Under the pieces are notes generated by a model. It had not been told where the DNA came from. It was given only the letters and a program-made list of their open reading frames with translations, and made no database searches. A DNA stretch of 64,000 nucleotides from Osmia lignaria lignaria. Taxonomy: Eukaryota > Arthropoda > Insecta > Hymenoptera > Megachilidae. The stretch covers positions 11,098,001 to 11,162,000 of the forward strand of contig NC_135032.1 in assembly GCF_051020975.1 (NCBI RefSeq), written 5' to 3'. Each line of letters opens with the position of its first letter. The first letter of the stretch is position 1. A program made the translations under genes and the position numbers. Shown one piece after another: positions 11,889 through 25,150 of this stretch.

Positions 11889-14800
11889 TTTCAAGTAACA
11901 TCAATATTATATTATTTACGCAAGGTATCAAATGGAAGCTAAAATTGCAAAACTGATGGTACTTTGAATAATTGCAATTTTAGTATTCCATCCGAAATAT
12001 TACCATTTTCACTACGTCAATCAACGCGTTGAAAGGGTTAAAAGGTAAAAAATATTTTTGGAGGTTTAAAGCGAGCCAATTCGTTTCAAATAAACATATT
12101 ACTTTTTTAAATACCCGATTCATCAAACTTTTCAATGAAACGCGAATAAAATTTAATTAATTCACAAATTGTTACTTAAATACGATTACCAGGGTAAGAT
12201 ACAGGGGACAAATGGGATTCTCGAGTACAGGAATCGAAGCTTTTCGGTCGGTGGCTTCGGAGCGTAGCTTGACACGGCTAAATTAGCGGATTTGCAAGTT
12301 GTCGATGCGTTTTAAAGCCCCGGCTTATTCGCTCGCGATCAGTTGAATGGACTATTTCGATGATACCAGAGCGCTTGTATTCCTGGTCGCCGTATCGGTC
12401 CCAATGGCCCCGGAAAATTGACATCGCGCATTATGCCAATGAATACGTTTACTCTGGCGTGCATCGAGGTTTCAACACTCCCATGGGCTTTTCCAGTTCG
12501 CACACGTGCTCCAATGATTTTATCCCTGTTTCGCTTGTATTCTCGATGATGATCCCTATTGGTATCATCTTTCCCGAGCCATTCTTCCAATGTTTCATAC
12601 CCTTTTAAACATCGTCGTATGGAGTAACGCGAACAGACAGAACGTTTTTATCTTACAATCAGAGGCAAAGTGACAAAGGAAGCTTTGATGGAATGAGAAA
12701 TGGTAGACGGGAGTGTTTAAATGGAAATTTCTGATTTATTACAGATATAAAAGGGAAATATGAAAAAATATTAAATGGTTTGTAATATTCATTTGTCAGA
12801 TATCAAAGAAGATTAAAAATAATCTAATCTTGCTTTAACATAACTGAAAATTATTATGTGTTTAGATATTTTCTTTATTATTTCATCTTCATTTCCACTA
12901 AGTCGGTAGTGTTCCATTTATCTACTCTGCAAGATTTTCCTCTGTAACTGGTATTAATTCTCCTCTTAAATGTGCAATTAACACACTGACCTTTCATCAC
13001 TCACGGGATCTATCATGCTCACGTTTGATACTGACACGCGATGCACTCTTTTTCTAATGATTTATCTATGTCTAGCCATCCCGATGGACGATTTATTTGA
13101 CAGTAGATACATGAGAATCTTTTTTTTCAAAATTGCATACGAATAAAGATCAGTGCAACTGACCCACCTACACCCATGACGTCGAGACGCAATGCAGTTT
13201 TCGATAGGCGACGTTGGTCCGGCGTCAACTCGAAAATCGATACGCTCACCCACCCTACGGTTGAGATGTTACGTGAAAATTCGTAATTGCGGCTATTGAT
13301 TCGATTAATAGCGTTGCTAATAAATTCGCCGAATCGTTGTCGTTCCTAGTAACGTTGCCAGTTGAAACGTTCGTGCGTAACAGCCGGTTCCGGTGGCCAC
13401 TCGTGATTAATAGAACCATGTAATTTTTGATACCATTGCAATTCAAGAAATATCGTTCGTGACCATTAAAATCCTCCACTAAAACCATTTTACATTTTAA
13501 CTCCAGAAAAGAAATTATAAATATAAAGAGAAATTATTTTAGAAATCATAAATTCAACTTTCAAATATTATTCATCTTTTATTCTTTTTCTCTATCAAAA
13601 TTTTTCAAATTTTTTAGAAAATTATTTTATTGAACACGGAATCGTAATTTGGATAAAGGCAAAATGTTTGACAATGTTTGCGGCGTCCAAAAACGAGATT
13701 TCAATGGTCACGATTGCCATTCGGGTTTCGTGTTTTTCTGCTTTCTGTTTTACAGTGATTGTTTCCATTCATCGTGAGTGTCGAATGGTTTGCAATGAAA
13801 GCTGTACATTACTCGATTCATTTTATCGTGTCCACACACCGTCGATATTGTGTATTTCATTTTTTCATCTCGTTTTATAAACGTTCAATCTGTGGCTGGT
13901 GTTAAAAAATTGATGTACTTTGAAGGCTTTCTGTTTGCCTCGTTAATGTTTATTCCGTGTTTTCGAAGCTTTTTTAAATGGAGAACAGTTGGCTTACGAA
14001 TGGTCAGGATCCATTATTCAACTCTTCCGTTATCGGGGAAAATTGTAGACACGAGTTTTAAGATGGAAAAGGGTTGAAGTTCTACGAAATTACACTTTCA
14101 TTGCTCGAATGCGTCCCGGGAAGTTATGGAAAGTGTGATTTTTTAAAATGCTACTTTCATGTTTCGTACTTGTTTTAAAGTTTGCCACTCTCTAATTAGC
14201 CATTCGTACAAGGTAGCCATTCGAATTTTAAAGTGTAATTTTAGTTGGAGAAATTTTAGTGAAATATCTCCATCAATTATCTCTACGTTCCCTTTACAGT
14301 TACACGATACATTATTAAAATAACAAAAAATGGTATTGTGGTTTTATTTAAAATAAAATAAAAATAAAGATTGTTAAGGTCCAACCTTATAAATCTACCT
14401 CCTAATAGGTCTTTGAAGTGTTAACTGTCATCAGAAAACCTATTACAACTTCTATTCAATAATGTTCGAAATCCAAAAAGCTCTCAGGAAAGGCACATTT
14501 TCCTTTTGACGAGCAAGCCTCTATCAAGAACCAAACGATAAGTCCTTTCATCATAAGGCGATGTAGGAGGAATTGTACTCGAGGCTGCATTGTACGTGGA
14601 CCAGCAACGCCATAATAAGTTGCTCTCCCGTGGGAAATGTCGGACCATTCTCGCAGATGGTTAAGACGATCGTCAGGACGACGAATCATGATATTTTACA
14701 ATCAATGAGATATCCTGTTACTGTAAGCACCTGTGGTACGTCCAGATCTAACCCTTTCATTTCAAATGGGTGCTGTAGATATTTAAAAAATTATTTTATG

Positions 14801-16090
14801 GTGTTCTACGGATTCATAGGTGTCCATAATTAGATAACAAAAATTAAGGGAGGTAGGAGTTAATAGAAAATAATAGAAATTAGTTAATTGCTATTTAATT
14901 TTATCTATTTAAGTCTATGATTTTCAACTTTAAACCTATAATAATTTTTATAAAAATAAAAGGTACTTTTAGTTCAATTAATTAAATCTCAAATTAGAGC
15001 TAAATAAAAATATGGACTCTCATGGGTTAAGTCAGCATATAACAGTGATTCAGGGTGAAATTTGAAATTTTTAGAAAATATAAATAATTAAATTTCCTCC
15101 TTGTAATTTATGAACCATTAGTTTGGAGTTTCGGTGTTGTGTGTACAAGTTATGGACTAATTTGTATCAATACACCCTTCGTCTAGTAGTGCAGCCAAGG
15201 TACTTACAAGGTATCTGTGGCTGCAATTTACAGAATTATCGCCCTAATTGCGTTATCTTATCTCAACTGTCTATCATGGTCGGGTCTCGCTTGTCGCAGC
15301 TCTATCAAGAATTTCGATGGACGTCTGCGGTAACCACTATAGGAGCGGCACTTTGCGGTCTGGAAAATTAACTGGCTACCTTCTCGAGCCTTGATGAGCT
15401 CGCTTTAACCGGGTTAATTCGATGCTATTTAGAGAATTCGTTTGACTGATCTTAGGAACTTTGTAATTCCAAGAGTTTGGATTAGGGGTTGAATGTTTCT
15501 CAACTTCAGTTTCAAAGAATTCCTGTTTTAATTCATTGAATTACAAATTTTTTTAGGTATTCTTCTAACACCCAGTTAGAATTATTTTGTCCTCAGTTAT
15601 GAAATGCAAAATGTAGTTAAGCGTGATGATAAAATTTTAGTGCGGCTTTAAATTTTACCACGGTTTTAGACTCGACGATCTCGGCTCGTGGTAGGTAGAC
15701 TGGAACGATCTAGAGACATTTACCGGTGGAAAAATACGGAAGAAATTGACGGTGAAACCTGGAGATGCGAGTAGGAACCGCGAATTGCCTGAATTTTTCA
15801 GTCGTGGCTCTACAAATTGAATTACCAAGTTCCGAAGAACGTACGGCGTAGCTTGTTTAAAATTCACCATGCTTGGAAAACTTTTGCAGACTTACTCTTT
15901 TCTTCTTTTTTACCTTCCACTTTGCTTTTGAATGTCGGTGATTAACATTCGCTGCCTACTTTTCGCCGATTGTTTCCGCAACTATGTTTCTGTGTACGGC
16001 GATTTTAAAACAGAATGTAGCACTTTAAGTATTTCTTATTATTTTAATAATATCAAATAAAGATTTCATGTAAGATGGGTACCATTTATA
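11889..16090. other. Non-coding stretch, no gene seen
   Basis: Moderate-GC, CpG-containing patches at 12180-12640, 13000-13480, 14450-14760, 15120-15420 and 15650-15980 are separated by A/T-rich DNA. Frames reach only 60-86 codons. No splice-bounded exon or domain could be supported. Confidence 0.6.
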
Positions 16091-16094
16091 AAAA

Positions 16095-16187
16095 ATATTA
16101 GAAAAATATTAGAAAATCATTAGAAAAGCATTAGAAAAACATTAGAAAAGTCTTAGAAAATGTTAGAAAATCATTAGAAAAATTGTT
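16095..16187. repeat. Minisatellite, about eight 10-12 bp units (CATTAGAAAAA)
   Basis: Eight head-to-tail copies of NNATTAGAAAAN, with unit lengths of 10-12 bases and small variants (TATTAG, CATTAG, TCTTAG, TGTTAG). It is low-complexity and purine-rich on the + strand. Slippage or unequal exchange would explain it. Confidence 0.85.
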
Positions 16188-19130
16188 TTCCATTCAAAAA
16201 CTTCATTCCACTGGCTGTATAAATCGCGAACCCTACGGAACATCATTTTAACGCATTTTCCACGAGCGTTCTCATAAATTTTGGTCGTTTCGTTGACGAA
16301 CGACGTTGATTTACAATGGGACAATGCGCTCGACCGGGAGTCTGAACCATTACCGGAAACTTAACCGTTTCCGTCAACGAATTGCACGCGTTCCTCGTCG
16401 ATCCAGCAACGATCGTTTTCAGCCGAAAAAAACAAGGTAAAAATATTCGGTAATTTTCACGGAAGACATTCAACGTCGCGTCGGGTCGTTTTGTAATTTT
16501 ATCGTCAACGTCTGTTCGCCGTCGTCGTCGTCGGTCTTTGTTCTCGCGCTTCCGGCGCCTTCTCTTTTCACCGGGATTTCATTGCTCTCTGCATTATTAT
16601 TGCACCAGGTAGGACACCTTTTGCATCGTAGCTAACGCGACACGTTAGTCAAAGTTTTATTGTTTCGCGGCTTTTCCTTCTTCCCTTGTTTGTTCAATTT
16701 TCCATAGAATTTCCGTCGGAGAAAACGGCGTGAAAAATGCCACCGGTTCCCGCGGATGTATCACCGACACGGCGACGGCAAAAAGGTGTTGTGTAATCGT
16801 GCTTTCTTCCGATGAAATTGATAATAAATGGAGAATTGTGTAACGCTGTCTAAACGGATGCTAGATCGTTTTTTAAACAGACGGTTTCAGTAAATTGCGG
16901 ATGTTTTTATGTTTGCGTTAAATTATGTAATGCGGTTGAAATACAGCGCGCGGTACTTTTAAATATTATAAAAGAGAAAAAAATTAAAAATATACGAAAC
17001 TATTATGGCTTTAATTAAAAATATAAATTGTAAGATATAGGTATAATTTATCGTATTTTTATTACAAAAAGCGATACACACATGTATCATGCTCACAGAA
17101 TATACGGGTTCAAGAACGAAAGGGTTAATCCGAAACGTACTCACGTGCGCACTAATCAAATTCATGAAACCTTAAGCATCAAAGGTATGAGGTAACGGAA
17201 GCAGCGTGTGTGCCCATACGGTCATCGATTCGGCTAGATACGATTTCCCGGAAACGTCGTTAACGGAATGGAGCTACGATAATTGAGAATTCCGGGCGTT
17301 TGCAAAGAGGGTAGGCGAGTAAAATTGGGTCGTGCTAGGTGGATACGTAGACAGCTCGCGAGTATGTTTACGCTCGCATCTTTCGAAAGGCGTGTTTCAA
17401 CGATGGAAATGAGTATTTTAATAGGATACGGTTCGAGGTACTCTTTCCATCGTTTCACGACGCTCGTCGACAAAGTAATTTTAATTATCACATTAGCCCC
17501 GGTGACGAAGCACGGAGGCTCTCACGCCGTAGGCTTTCCTCCAGCCAGACAGGATTTTTATCCTTAACGAACGGCTCTTGCTGAAAAATTTAATTAAACG
17601 GTTCGAGCACGAGAAAATGCATCGTCTTTCCCTCGATTCTGGAACCTCTCCCTTTTCGATCAAAGTTGACCCTGTCTTCGGGGGAGGGAACACAAAGGAG
17701 GCGACGATAATTGGAGTTACAGACGGGAAAAAGAGAGCTTACAATTACCAGAGACACTCTGTGTTGGATATTATTCCCGCCTTTTCGGTCTACGAGCCTA
17801 CAGGAAGCTAGCCGAGGAGGGATTAAGAGGTGTAACTTCTTTAAAGTGATAATCGTCGAGGAACTTTTTTCCCATTTCTCACTCGATGCTTGTTTCCGCG
17901 CTAAAATAATGTTGCATTTATGTTCTTTTAGAAGTTTTGAAATTTTTTAGAGTTTGTTAGTAAATTTCCTATTAGCATTCAGATAAAAATTAGAATACTT
18001 TCTTTTTAGAAAATATGAAATATTGTGGTTTTAGACCCGTCCTTTATAATATCCATCATTTTACGACGAATGAATGTAAAGGTGTAAAAAGTAACACCGA
18101 GACTGTCGTTTTGAATAATTTCAAACCCTTCAGCAACCAGCTGTAATTGTTCTTCCCTCGTAGCAATTCACGCGACGCGGTTGGTGTCTCCCCTATTATT
18201 TTTAGATCATATCATCGCGGCTGTCTGTGTTCACTGAATTTACCCCTAGGTTAGTGCGTGTCGACGATTGGCCAACACTGCTCTGCTGTAAAATACGCAA
18301 CGGAAACGATGAAACAACGTTGAAAACTTCCCTGAACTCGTTTAAGTTCTTAACGCGCGAATGTTTTCATGGCAATCTTAATCCATTAGGGGTTGGAATT
18401 ATTGCTTGCCTTACACAGGCTTTTCACCTAGGAAAATTGATGAAGATGATTATGTTTTCTCTTTGAAGATATTTCTTTCTGAAATTCAATTATTACAGCT
18501 GTTCAGAATTTTTCTTCATTTTGTTTTTTTGACAGGGTGAAAATTATTGATATTTGTAATTAGAAATTTTTTAAAATTACGCTAGTTTAAGGGTTGGTAT
18601 TTTAAACATTAACAAAACTTTAGATTTAGTCATTCATAGTCGATTTCTAGTTTGAGTGTCACTTATCGTTTCCATTCTTCCACAAATGGGTCGATGGTGG
18701 CGTATCGTCGACATTCCTCTAGGAAACGTTCGACCAAGCCAGGCTAATATCGACATCGACAACGCTCATCTTCATTAGAACGCGTTGTGTCCGCCATTGA
18801 TTCTCTCGACGAGCTTCCAGGCCAACGGAAGCTCGTTTCGACGTGGTCGCATAAAATCGATCTGAAAATTGCTCGAATCGAGGCCATTCGTGTTCCCTCT
18901 AACAGCTAGGTTTCATATTTCTTTTTCACTTCAATCTGTATACTTCAAGGCAGAGCATCAATTAAAACAATCTGTCCATTCCTCAATTAATAATAAAGTA
19001 ATGCTAATAAATTGAATTTTAGAGATAAGAGTATAATAGCTTAGAAAAACATTTTTTTTTTTAATAAAATTGAATATAAAAAATACTCATCTTTCATTAA
19101 AATGAATATTATATTTATTAATTAGCAAAT
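16188..19130. other. Non-coding stretch, no gene seen
   Basis: A CpG-rich patch at 16200-16800 includes a short (CGT)n run at 16518-16534. Further moderate-GC patches lie at 17170-17830 and 18660-18910. Open frames of up to 94 codons overlap on both strands around 17280-17700, which argues for composition rather than coding. Confidence 0.55.
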
Positions 19131-19133
19131 TAT

Positions 19134-19300
19134 TTCTTCAGCAAATTTATATTTCAATAAACAAAAGGTTTTTGTTTCTAGAAATGCACGAGTTAATTAA
19201 TTGATTCTCATCAATTGTTTGCATATATTTTTTTCTCAACACATTTGTACATTAATAAACGAAGCTTTTTGTGCGTAGAAATTCACGCCGTTGAATTTCA
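19134..19300. repeat. Diverged tandem duplication, period about 98 bp
   Basis: Two segments beginning near 19134 and 19232 share AATAAACRAARG.TTTTTGT, TAGAAAT.CACG and GTTRA.TT blocks at matching spacing (AATAAAC at 19156 and 19254). Divergence is high, so the exact ends are uncertain. Confidence 0.55.
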
Positions 19301-21084
19301 CGAATTACCTAAAACGAGCGTTAACGATCGAGCTCGGCTTAATCACCGTGGCCTCCATTGATCGTGAAAACGCGTCTGAATCGAAGCGTAATTTATAATT
19401 GACAAATCACGATAATAATGGAGCGATTCGTGAAGAACCGAGTGATTTCGTGTTGAATATTCATGGCTCACAGAAGCCAGGTACAAATTTGCCGGATTTC
19501 TCTGTGTGCCCCAACTAATTGCACCCATAGCTAATAATAGCAGCGACCAGCATAGAGGATGAACATCTGGCAACCAAACGTTTGGACAGTCAAGGCCGTT
19601 GTTTCGAGATTTTCAGAATTCCATGTTTCCTGGAACTAGCATAAAAGCTACCATGATATAGAACAATATTTTCAAACTGGAAATGTAGTCTCCCATATTT
19701 TCTCAAATAACTGAAGCATTTTATTTTTCGTGAGAGAAAGGGGTAGAATTTTTTATTATTAAAATCTATTATTAAAATTTTATTAACAATTATTGTCTAA
19801 ACTATCGACCATCCATTTAGTGTTTCACCTTTGTAGACGTTTCCTGATTACTGATTCCCCGAACTCAAACAAGCTTAACTATTTCTCCAATAAGCTTACC
19901 ATTTAATCCAATAAGAGACAGCATTCTTCGATCTAATATCAAACTCAAACATTTACTTCCTCAAAACAACACCGTCCATAGAAAGATCTATATATATATC
20001 AAAATCCTGGTTTCGATAAACGCCAGATCGATTAGCGAGATTAAGATCGATGTTCAGAGGAGAAGAAAGTACAAAAAGAGACTGCAGTTTCCGATAGACA
20101 TCGAAACAGGAAAGAGCTTAGCCTCCCTTCGACTATATATCGTTCTTAAGCGAATGAAACGCGGCAGGTCGAAAATGGTGATAAATGATAAAATGAACTA
20201 GGAGTAGGAATCTGAAAAAAAGGAACAAGAGTACGATGAAACGTAGATGGTACGTAAGTTTCAACAAGATTCGACGATCAAAGTCCATTTTCATGGTGAA
20301 AAAGATCCCAATGCAGGTATTACTGGTCGTAATTTCAAAGCTTGGACCAGACTGGATGGTCGGTGGGTTGGTCACACTGGCTCCAGAGCGTGAATCACCG
20401 TGCAAACTTATATTAACGATACTTTACGATGCGGGCCCTGAGGCACCCTGCTCGCCTCTCCCTATTTGCGGACGGGAAAAGCGGGATGTGGCTAGGCGAG
20501 AACCATCCTAAAGCATACGTGGTGGTTGCCCGTAGAAAGGATGGGGTTTGGGGCGAAGATTGCCCCGACGCTATCATCTTACGACGCTCGCATCGTTTCA
20601 TCCATCGAGCTGTATCGTAAATAACTCGAATTTTCCTAGTATCATCGATTTTCCTTTTATCCATTCCGAAAATTATTTTTTAACATCCACGGTTTAAATT
20701 CACTTCATTTTCGTGAAAGAGTATTTTAATTAGTTTTTAATTAAATTTTGATACTCTTGTTATATTGCCGCATTTATTCTTACATTGTTTATGGGATCAT
20801 CGAATGATTTATCCAGATGGTCATCTGTATACTTAATTCAGCTTTTTGCATTCCACGACGAAGGAAGCCGGACGAAGGCAAGCACATCCACGGGTAGGGA
20901 AAATAAGAAGCGAAGTTACATGGTGGATGACAAATTACCAGAGATTACGTTACTCCTTTACTCCTTTCCGCCCCTTCAGCGGGGCTGCCAGCCACCCTTC
21001 TCGCGACGTTTTACCCCAAGCACGTCGGGGCTGGTGAAAATATTACCCGAGCGTATCCCGTTTCGTGGTCGACCGTGTCTAAGG
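19301..21084. other. Non-coding stretch, no gene seen
   Basis: Includes a short (AT)n run at 19990-20001 and GC-richer patches at 20390-20610 and 20780-21084. The latter is open for 112 codons on the + strand, but that frame runs on into the inserted element at 21085 and resembles nothing known. Confidence 0.55.
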
Positions 21085-21405
21085 CAGGGACGGATCCATG
21101 GGGGTGGATCTGGATTAGGTTAGATTAGATCAGGCTTCCAAAAATTTTAAAATTTGGAAAAATGAAAAGAGGAGAATTGACAGTGAATCAATCATCAAAT
21201 TTTACTATGACAATATTGAGTTTACTATTATTTTAATTTTCTATTTCATATTATTTTACAACAAAGTTTTATATTAAATATTAAATTAAAAAATTAACAG
21301 ATCTCACATCATTTAAAGAAAGGCTAAAAAATATTAATGTTTTTATATATTTTTCTCTTCACCCCAAGTAAATCCTCTAGAATCTAGAGTCTAGATCCAC
21401 CCCTG
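21085..21405. mobile_element. Non-autonomous DNA element with CAGGG termini (hAT-like MITE)
   Basis: The left end reads CAGGGACGGATCCA. The right end, read inward on the - strand, is CAGGGGTGGATCTA. The roughly 14-base terminal inverted repeat has three mismatches. The 321-bp body is strongly A/T-rich, whereas the DNA on both sides is GC-richer, as for an insertion into a GC patch. The 8-base flanks are GTCTAAGG (left) and ACTTAAGG (right), which share only TAAGG, compatible with a decayed 8-bp target duplication of the hAT type. No transposase is encoded. CAGGG termini are common among hAT and related elements, but assignment to that superfamily is inference. Confidence 0.65.
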
Positions 21406-23889
21406 ACTTAAGGGTTGCAGTTTCTCGGCGAGAAACCGAGCGGATCTTTGGCCAGCGGTCTTCCTACGTGCCGTCACGCTAAATTAGTCCAGCAACTGTT
21501 TTTTTTGTTACGACGTTGTTGGATTAATCTTGTTTTAATAGCCGGGGAGATTCGCGTTACCCAGACGTGGGCGGTCCGCGTTTTTCCGCGTTCAGCTTGT
21601 CTCGGACACTAAATTAAGGGAAATTTTTTTAATTGCACACGCTACTTCCTTCTTTTTTTTTTGAATGAAAACTCGCTTCGAGAAACGAAATTCTTGGACT
21701 GTACAGTTTTCAAAGGCGAATATGCTTTTCAAGCAGAGCGCTGAATCGCGTTGAGCAAATTATAGCACAGCGATGAAAGACGTATTTATTTATGCTTATT
21801 TTGCGACTTCTTTTGCAATTCATCATTATTAAACTACATATTTCTTTACTTTTGAGATGGTTGAAAATCTTATTTTATTTTCTACATTTTTTGTATGATG
21901 TAGCATGAATATGTGGGTGACATTTGAATTTTCATAGAAATCCATGACTTGTATTAGAAATTCTTAGAAATTTTTAGAAATTAGAAATGAAATATTGGAC
22001 ATTTGAAATTATGGATACCAATTTATAATAAAATATTGCAAAAATAATAAATAATAAATAACATTGGATATTTGAAATTATGGATATTACAAAATAGTAT
22101 CAAGATATTCTGACCTATATCTTCAAAACCATATTCATTCGCACCCCGTTTCTATGGTGACAAGAAGTCACTGGAACGCAAAGGTTTGTGAATAATTACA
22201 ACATTATCTCGTCCCAATTTCGACAGTCGTGCAGTCGTTTCACAGAGGAAACAGCCATTTTCCATTCACCATGGAATGTACAGAAATGCATCTGGTGTCT
22301 CGAGAGGTTCCTTCTGCTTGATTTCCTGGCGGTATCGCGAGCATGCATTCGTTGAACGATATTTTATGGGAAAAGTTTTCCAACTTTCTATCATGGACCG
22401 CATATCCGGACCGCTGTATCAATTGCATAACGGTCAGAGCCCATGGCGCTGGAAATGTTTCATGGTTTCGAACTCTTTCGCTTTTTGTTCTGTGGCTTCG
22501 CGGATAACTGTGTAGTCGTCAAAACTAATTCCAGCTAACATTCGTCCGGCTAATTTATATTACGCGATCGCATTGCTTTCGTGACTTTCTGCTGGAATTT
22601 GTTATCGTAGTGGATATGGTATTTGTGCTTTGTTAATTGGAGCGGATTTGGGATATTTATTGAATGACTTCGGTTATTATTCAGAATTAATTTTAAAGGT
22701 TTGTTGAAATATTAGTCTTTATTTTATTTACAGATTATTCAGAAGGTTTCTGTTAGAATCAAACATTTTCATAGATTCATTAATTTATTGCAATTACCTG
22801 CAATGTTTGTTAAATATTCCTTCCTTTTATTTTTATTTGTAGAACAAGGATTATTTGTTCATACATGAACAAATTTCTAATTATTTACCATATGTGGCAG
22901 ATTTTTATTTTGTTTTGGATTTAAAATTTATTTTATTTTTATTCTTCGGTTATACACACAAAATTTAATTATTTATCTTGGAAATAATTTATATGAAAGG
23001 ACCCCATAAATACCTCAAAAATCTCCATTTCTACATTCACCTTCAATAAATAGTCAGAATGTTCAAAATCCCTTTGCATTCAATGGAATCCTCAATTATC
23101 CCCAAAAATTTTAATTCAAACATGTTTGTCATCAAATTATCAGAATTCTTTGGAGAACCATGATGGCAGGATCAAATAGCGAATCAAACCTATCGCATCG
23201 TTTGCCTTCTTTTCATTCTTTATTCGTGTCGAAATTCCTACTTCCTTTCGCATTCGCATACCTGTGTTTCCGCATAGATTCGCCTATTCAATACACCTCA
23301 CATTACCTGCAAACCTCATCCTCAACGGAATTTCCCGTCCGTCGCGACGCGACACATTTCTCGGATCATGGATTCTAGGGCAGACGTCGATTACGTCGAG
23401 TTCCTTCCAAACGACTGATTCGCCCTTTTCGGTGGAAGTTCAGCAGGCATTCCTGGCTGCCTGAAAAGTTTCATTATTCCGGAATTGAGCACATTCGTGG
23501 TCTTCGAACGATCGATGTCTCACGGATCGTGAGCGATGGTAGAGTAGTTTCGGTAGACGCTTCAGCGGTTGCATTTCGTGAAATGAATGTGATCCGGTTG
23601 GTGAATAGCGAATGTTACTTACACTCGTCTATTTTGTCCGTTTTCCTTGCTATTAATTTGAACTACAACAGAGCATATGTAACTTAACTTCCAATTTCAG
23701 GGTTTTAGATCTAAAAAAGAAACGCTTTGCATAGCTCTCTTGTATTTTAGATTCATTTTTGAGAGAATTTTCGTCAAAATAATATGTTAATTTATTATGT
23801 AAACAACGTGCAGTGTTTAATATCACAAAATTAGTGCATAACCCTTCAAGCCGATAATTATGCACTGATTTATGGCAAACGTGGTAATC
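21406..23889. other. Non-coding stretch, no gene seen
   Basis: A short GC-richer patch continues to about 21600, followed by A/T-rich DNA, a local duplication near 22.0 kb, and mixed patches at 22140-22620 and 23150-23620. No recognisable product. Confidence 0.6.
21993..22085. repeat. Local duplication (ATTGGAYATTTGAAATTATGG)
   Basis: A block of about 23 bases, ATTGGA-Y-ATTTGAAATTATGGAT, occurs at 21993 and again at 22062, 69 bases apart, preceded by several TTAGAAATT units. It is a small, recent-looking duplication with one substitution in the core. Confidence 0.7.
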
Positions 23890-23950
23890 AACCCTCGGAC
23901 GGCGGACCATGGAGAGAGGCTCAATTTTAATTTAATTTCGTATTTCATGT
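23890..23950 (-). repeat. CCATGG repeat family, copy 4
   Basis: Read on the - strand it carries the exact 18-base core, preceded by GAAATTAAATTAAAATTGAG and followed by GTCCGAGGGTTG. It is the most complete example of the family and lies about 240 bp upstream of the first candidate ratchet point. Confidence 0.9.
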
Positions 23951-24131
23951 TAGGTATTTTGTACTGTTTCTTTAAAAACTATTCTTTAAATTTTTATGAC
24001 AAATAAATATAAGATATTGGAGGGGGAATAATTAATGGCAAATATTTCGTTAATTAAATTTCATTTATTTTAAAATTAACAACAGATTTTGTTATTACTG
24101 AATAAATACAATATGTATTTTCAATTTTTCA

Positions 24132-24193
24132 TGACTAAGGATTATATTTGACAAAATCTTACAGAATTTTCTTCTTTCTGTTTCAGGTAAGCT
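24132..24193 (+). other. Candidate recursive-splicing ratchet point 1
   Basis: From upstream to downstream there is a branch-like TGACTAAG (24132-24139), a pyrimidine tract TTTTCTTCTTTCTGTTTCAG (24167-24186), and directly abutting it the donor GTAAGC starting at 24187. Acceptor and donor share one junction, CAG joined to GTAAGC, so after the upstream exon is joined a new 5' splice site is regenerated. Drosophila ratchet points have the same juxtaposed consensus. A second donor, GTGAGTAAT, lies 74 nt downstream. It would operate on + strand transcripts of a long intron. The alternative is a conventional small exon or a chance match. Confidence 0.65.
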
Positions 24194-24260
24194 ACAGCCT
24201 TATCATAAATCACAGCCGGAAGTTACTAAATCTTAAAGGCTAGAGTATTCTTCTTCACGC
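24187..24260 (+). other. Candidate cryptic recursive-splice exon 1 (74 nt)
   Basis: Bounded by the acceptor CAG at 24184-24186 and by a strong donor GTGAGTAAT starting at 24261. Short cryptic exons of this kind are reported downstream of ratchet points and help exon definition before being skipped. In one frame the segment has no stop for 18 codons and then TAG at the 3' end of AAAGGCTAG. With 74 nt it would shift frame if included, so inclusion would probably disrupt the host message. It could instead be an ordinary small alternative exon. Confidence 0.45.
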
Positions 24261-24269
24261 GTGAGTAAT

Positions 24270-25085
24270 ATTCGCCGCATTTTTGAAAATAATTTTAGTA
24301 TATTGCCTTTATGAAGAATGTACTCGCTCAGGTCTTTCACGAATTTATGCTCTGGGACTGACGTAGATGGATGTGAGGTCATTTTGACCCATAACTAAGA
24401 CGTTATTATATGCGAATTTCAAAGCTAGATTTTATACGAAATTCTTATGCAAGTATTTAAGCAACGCTTCTAATGAAGTTAGACAGAAATCATAGTTACG
24501 TAAATGATTTTCACGGAAAAGAAGTGCGTAACTGACAAGTAGACATAAAAACGTCCCCCTTTGTTTCTTCCCATCGTTATTATTACCATCCATTCAGGAA
24601 TCGAAATTTAAATCGTGTAACCCTGCGGGCGCAGTTTCCCGACATCTAACCAAACACAATGGCTTCTTGTTGCTTGTGCCTCATTATAAGCATTCCTCTT
24701 ATCCTTAATTACCCGCTCCTCGGTCTTTTGTACTTCTGAACCTGCCACATTTTCTTCTTTGAAAATTGATCAAAATTTTTTACGCCTGGTATAGTCGAAT
24801 TCCAAATATGGAGCTTCAATTAGGTTTTTAATTGGTCGACGTTATCTGCTTCGATTTCGCTAATTAAATCAAATTATTTATTGGCAATCGGATGATTGCG
24901 TCAACACCAGCATTTAGTAGTAGATAGAGCTTTTTCTATTTAATCATCGTTAAATGTTTGTTTCTGTCGATGTTGGAGAGAATAGTGTCAATTGGATAAA
25001 TCGATTTCCGATGACGGTTCTAAGTAGTCTTTTTTTTATAATAGAAGGTAATTGAACGTTTTAATTTGCAATCTGAAAAAGTTCG
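24270..25085. other. Non-coding stretch, no gene seen
   Basis: Mixed composition with no recognised frame, repeat or RNA gene. Confidence 0.6.
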
Positions 25086-25150
25086 AACTTGGGTAGCGGA
25101 CCATGGAGGAAGTCTCAATTTTAATTTAATTTTGCATTTCGCATTATTCT
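25086..25150 (-). repeat. CCATGG repeat family, copy 5
   Basis: On the - strand it reads GCAAAATTAAATTAAAATTG, then AGACTTCCTCCATGGTCCGC, then TACCCAAGTTC. The A/T block is well preserved while the core has two or three substitutions. It is in the same orientation as copy 4, 1.2 kb away. Confidence 0.8.
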
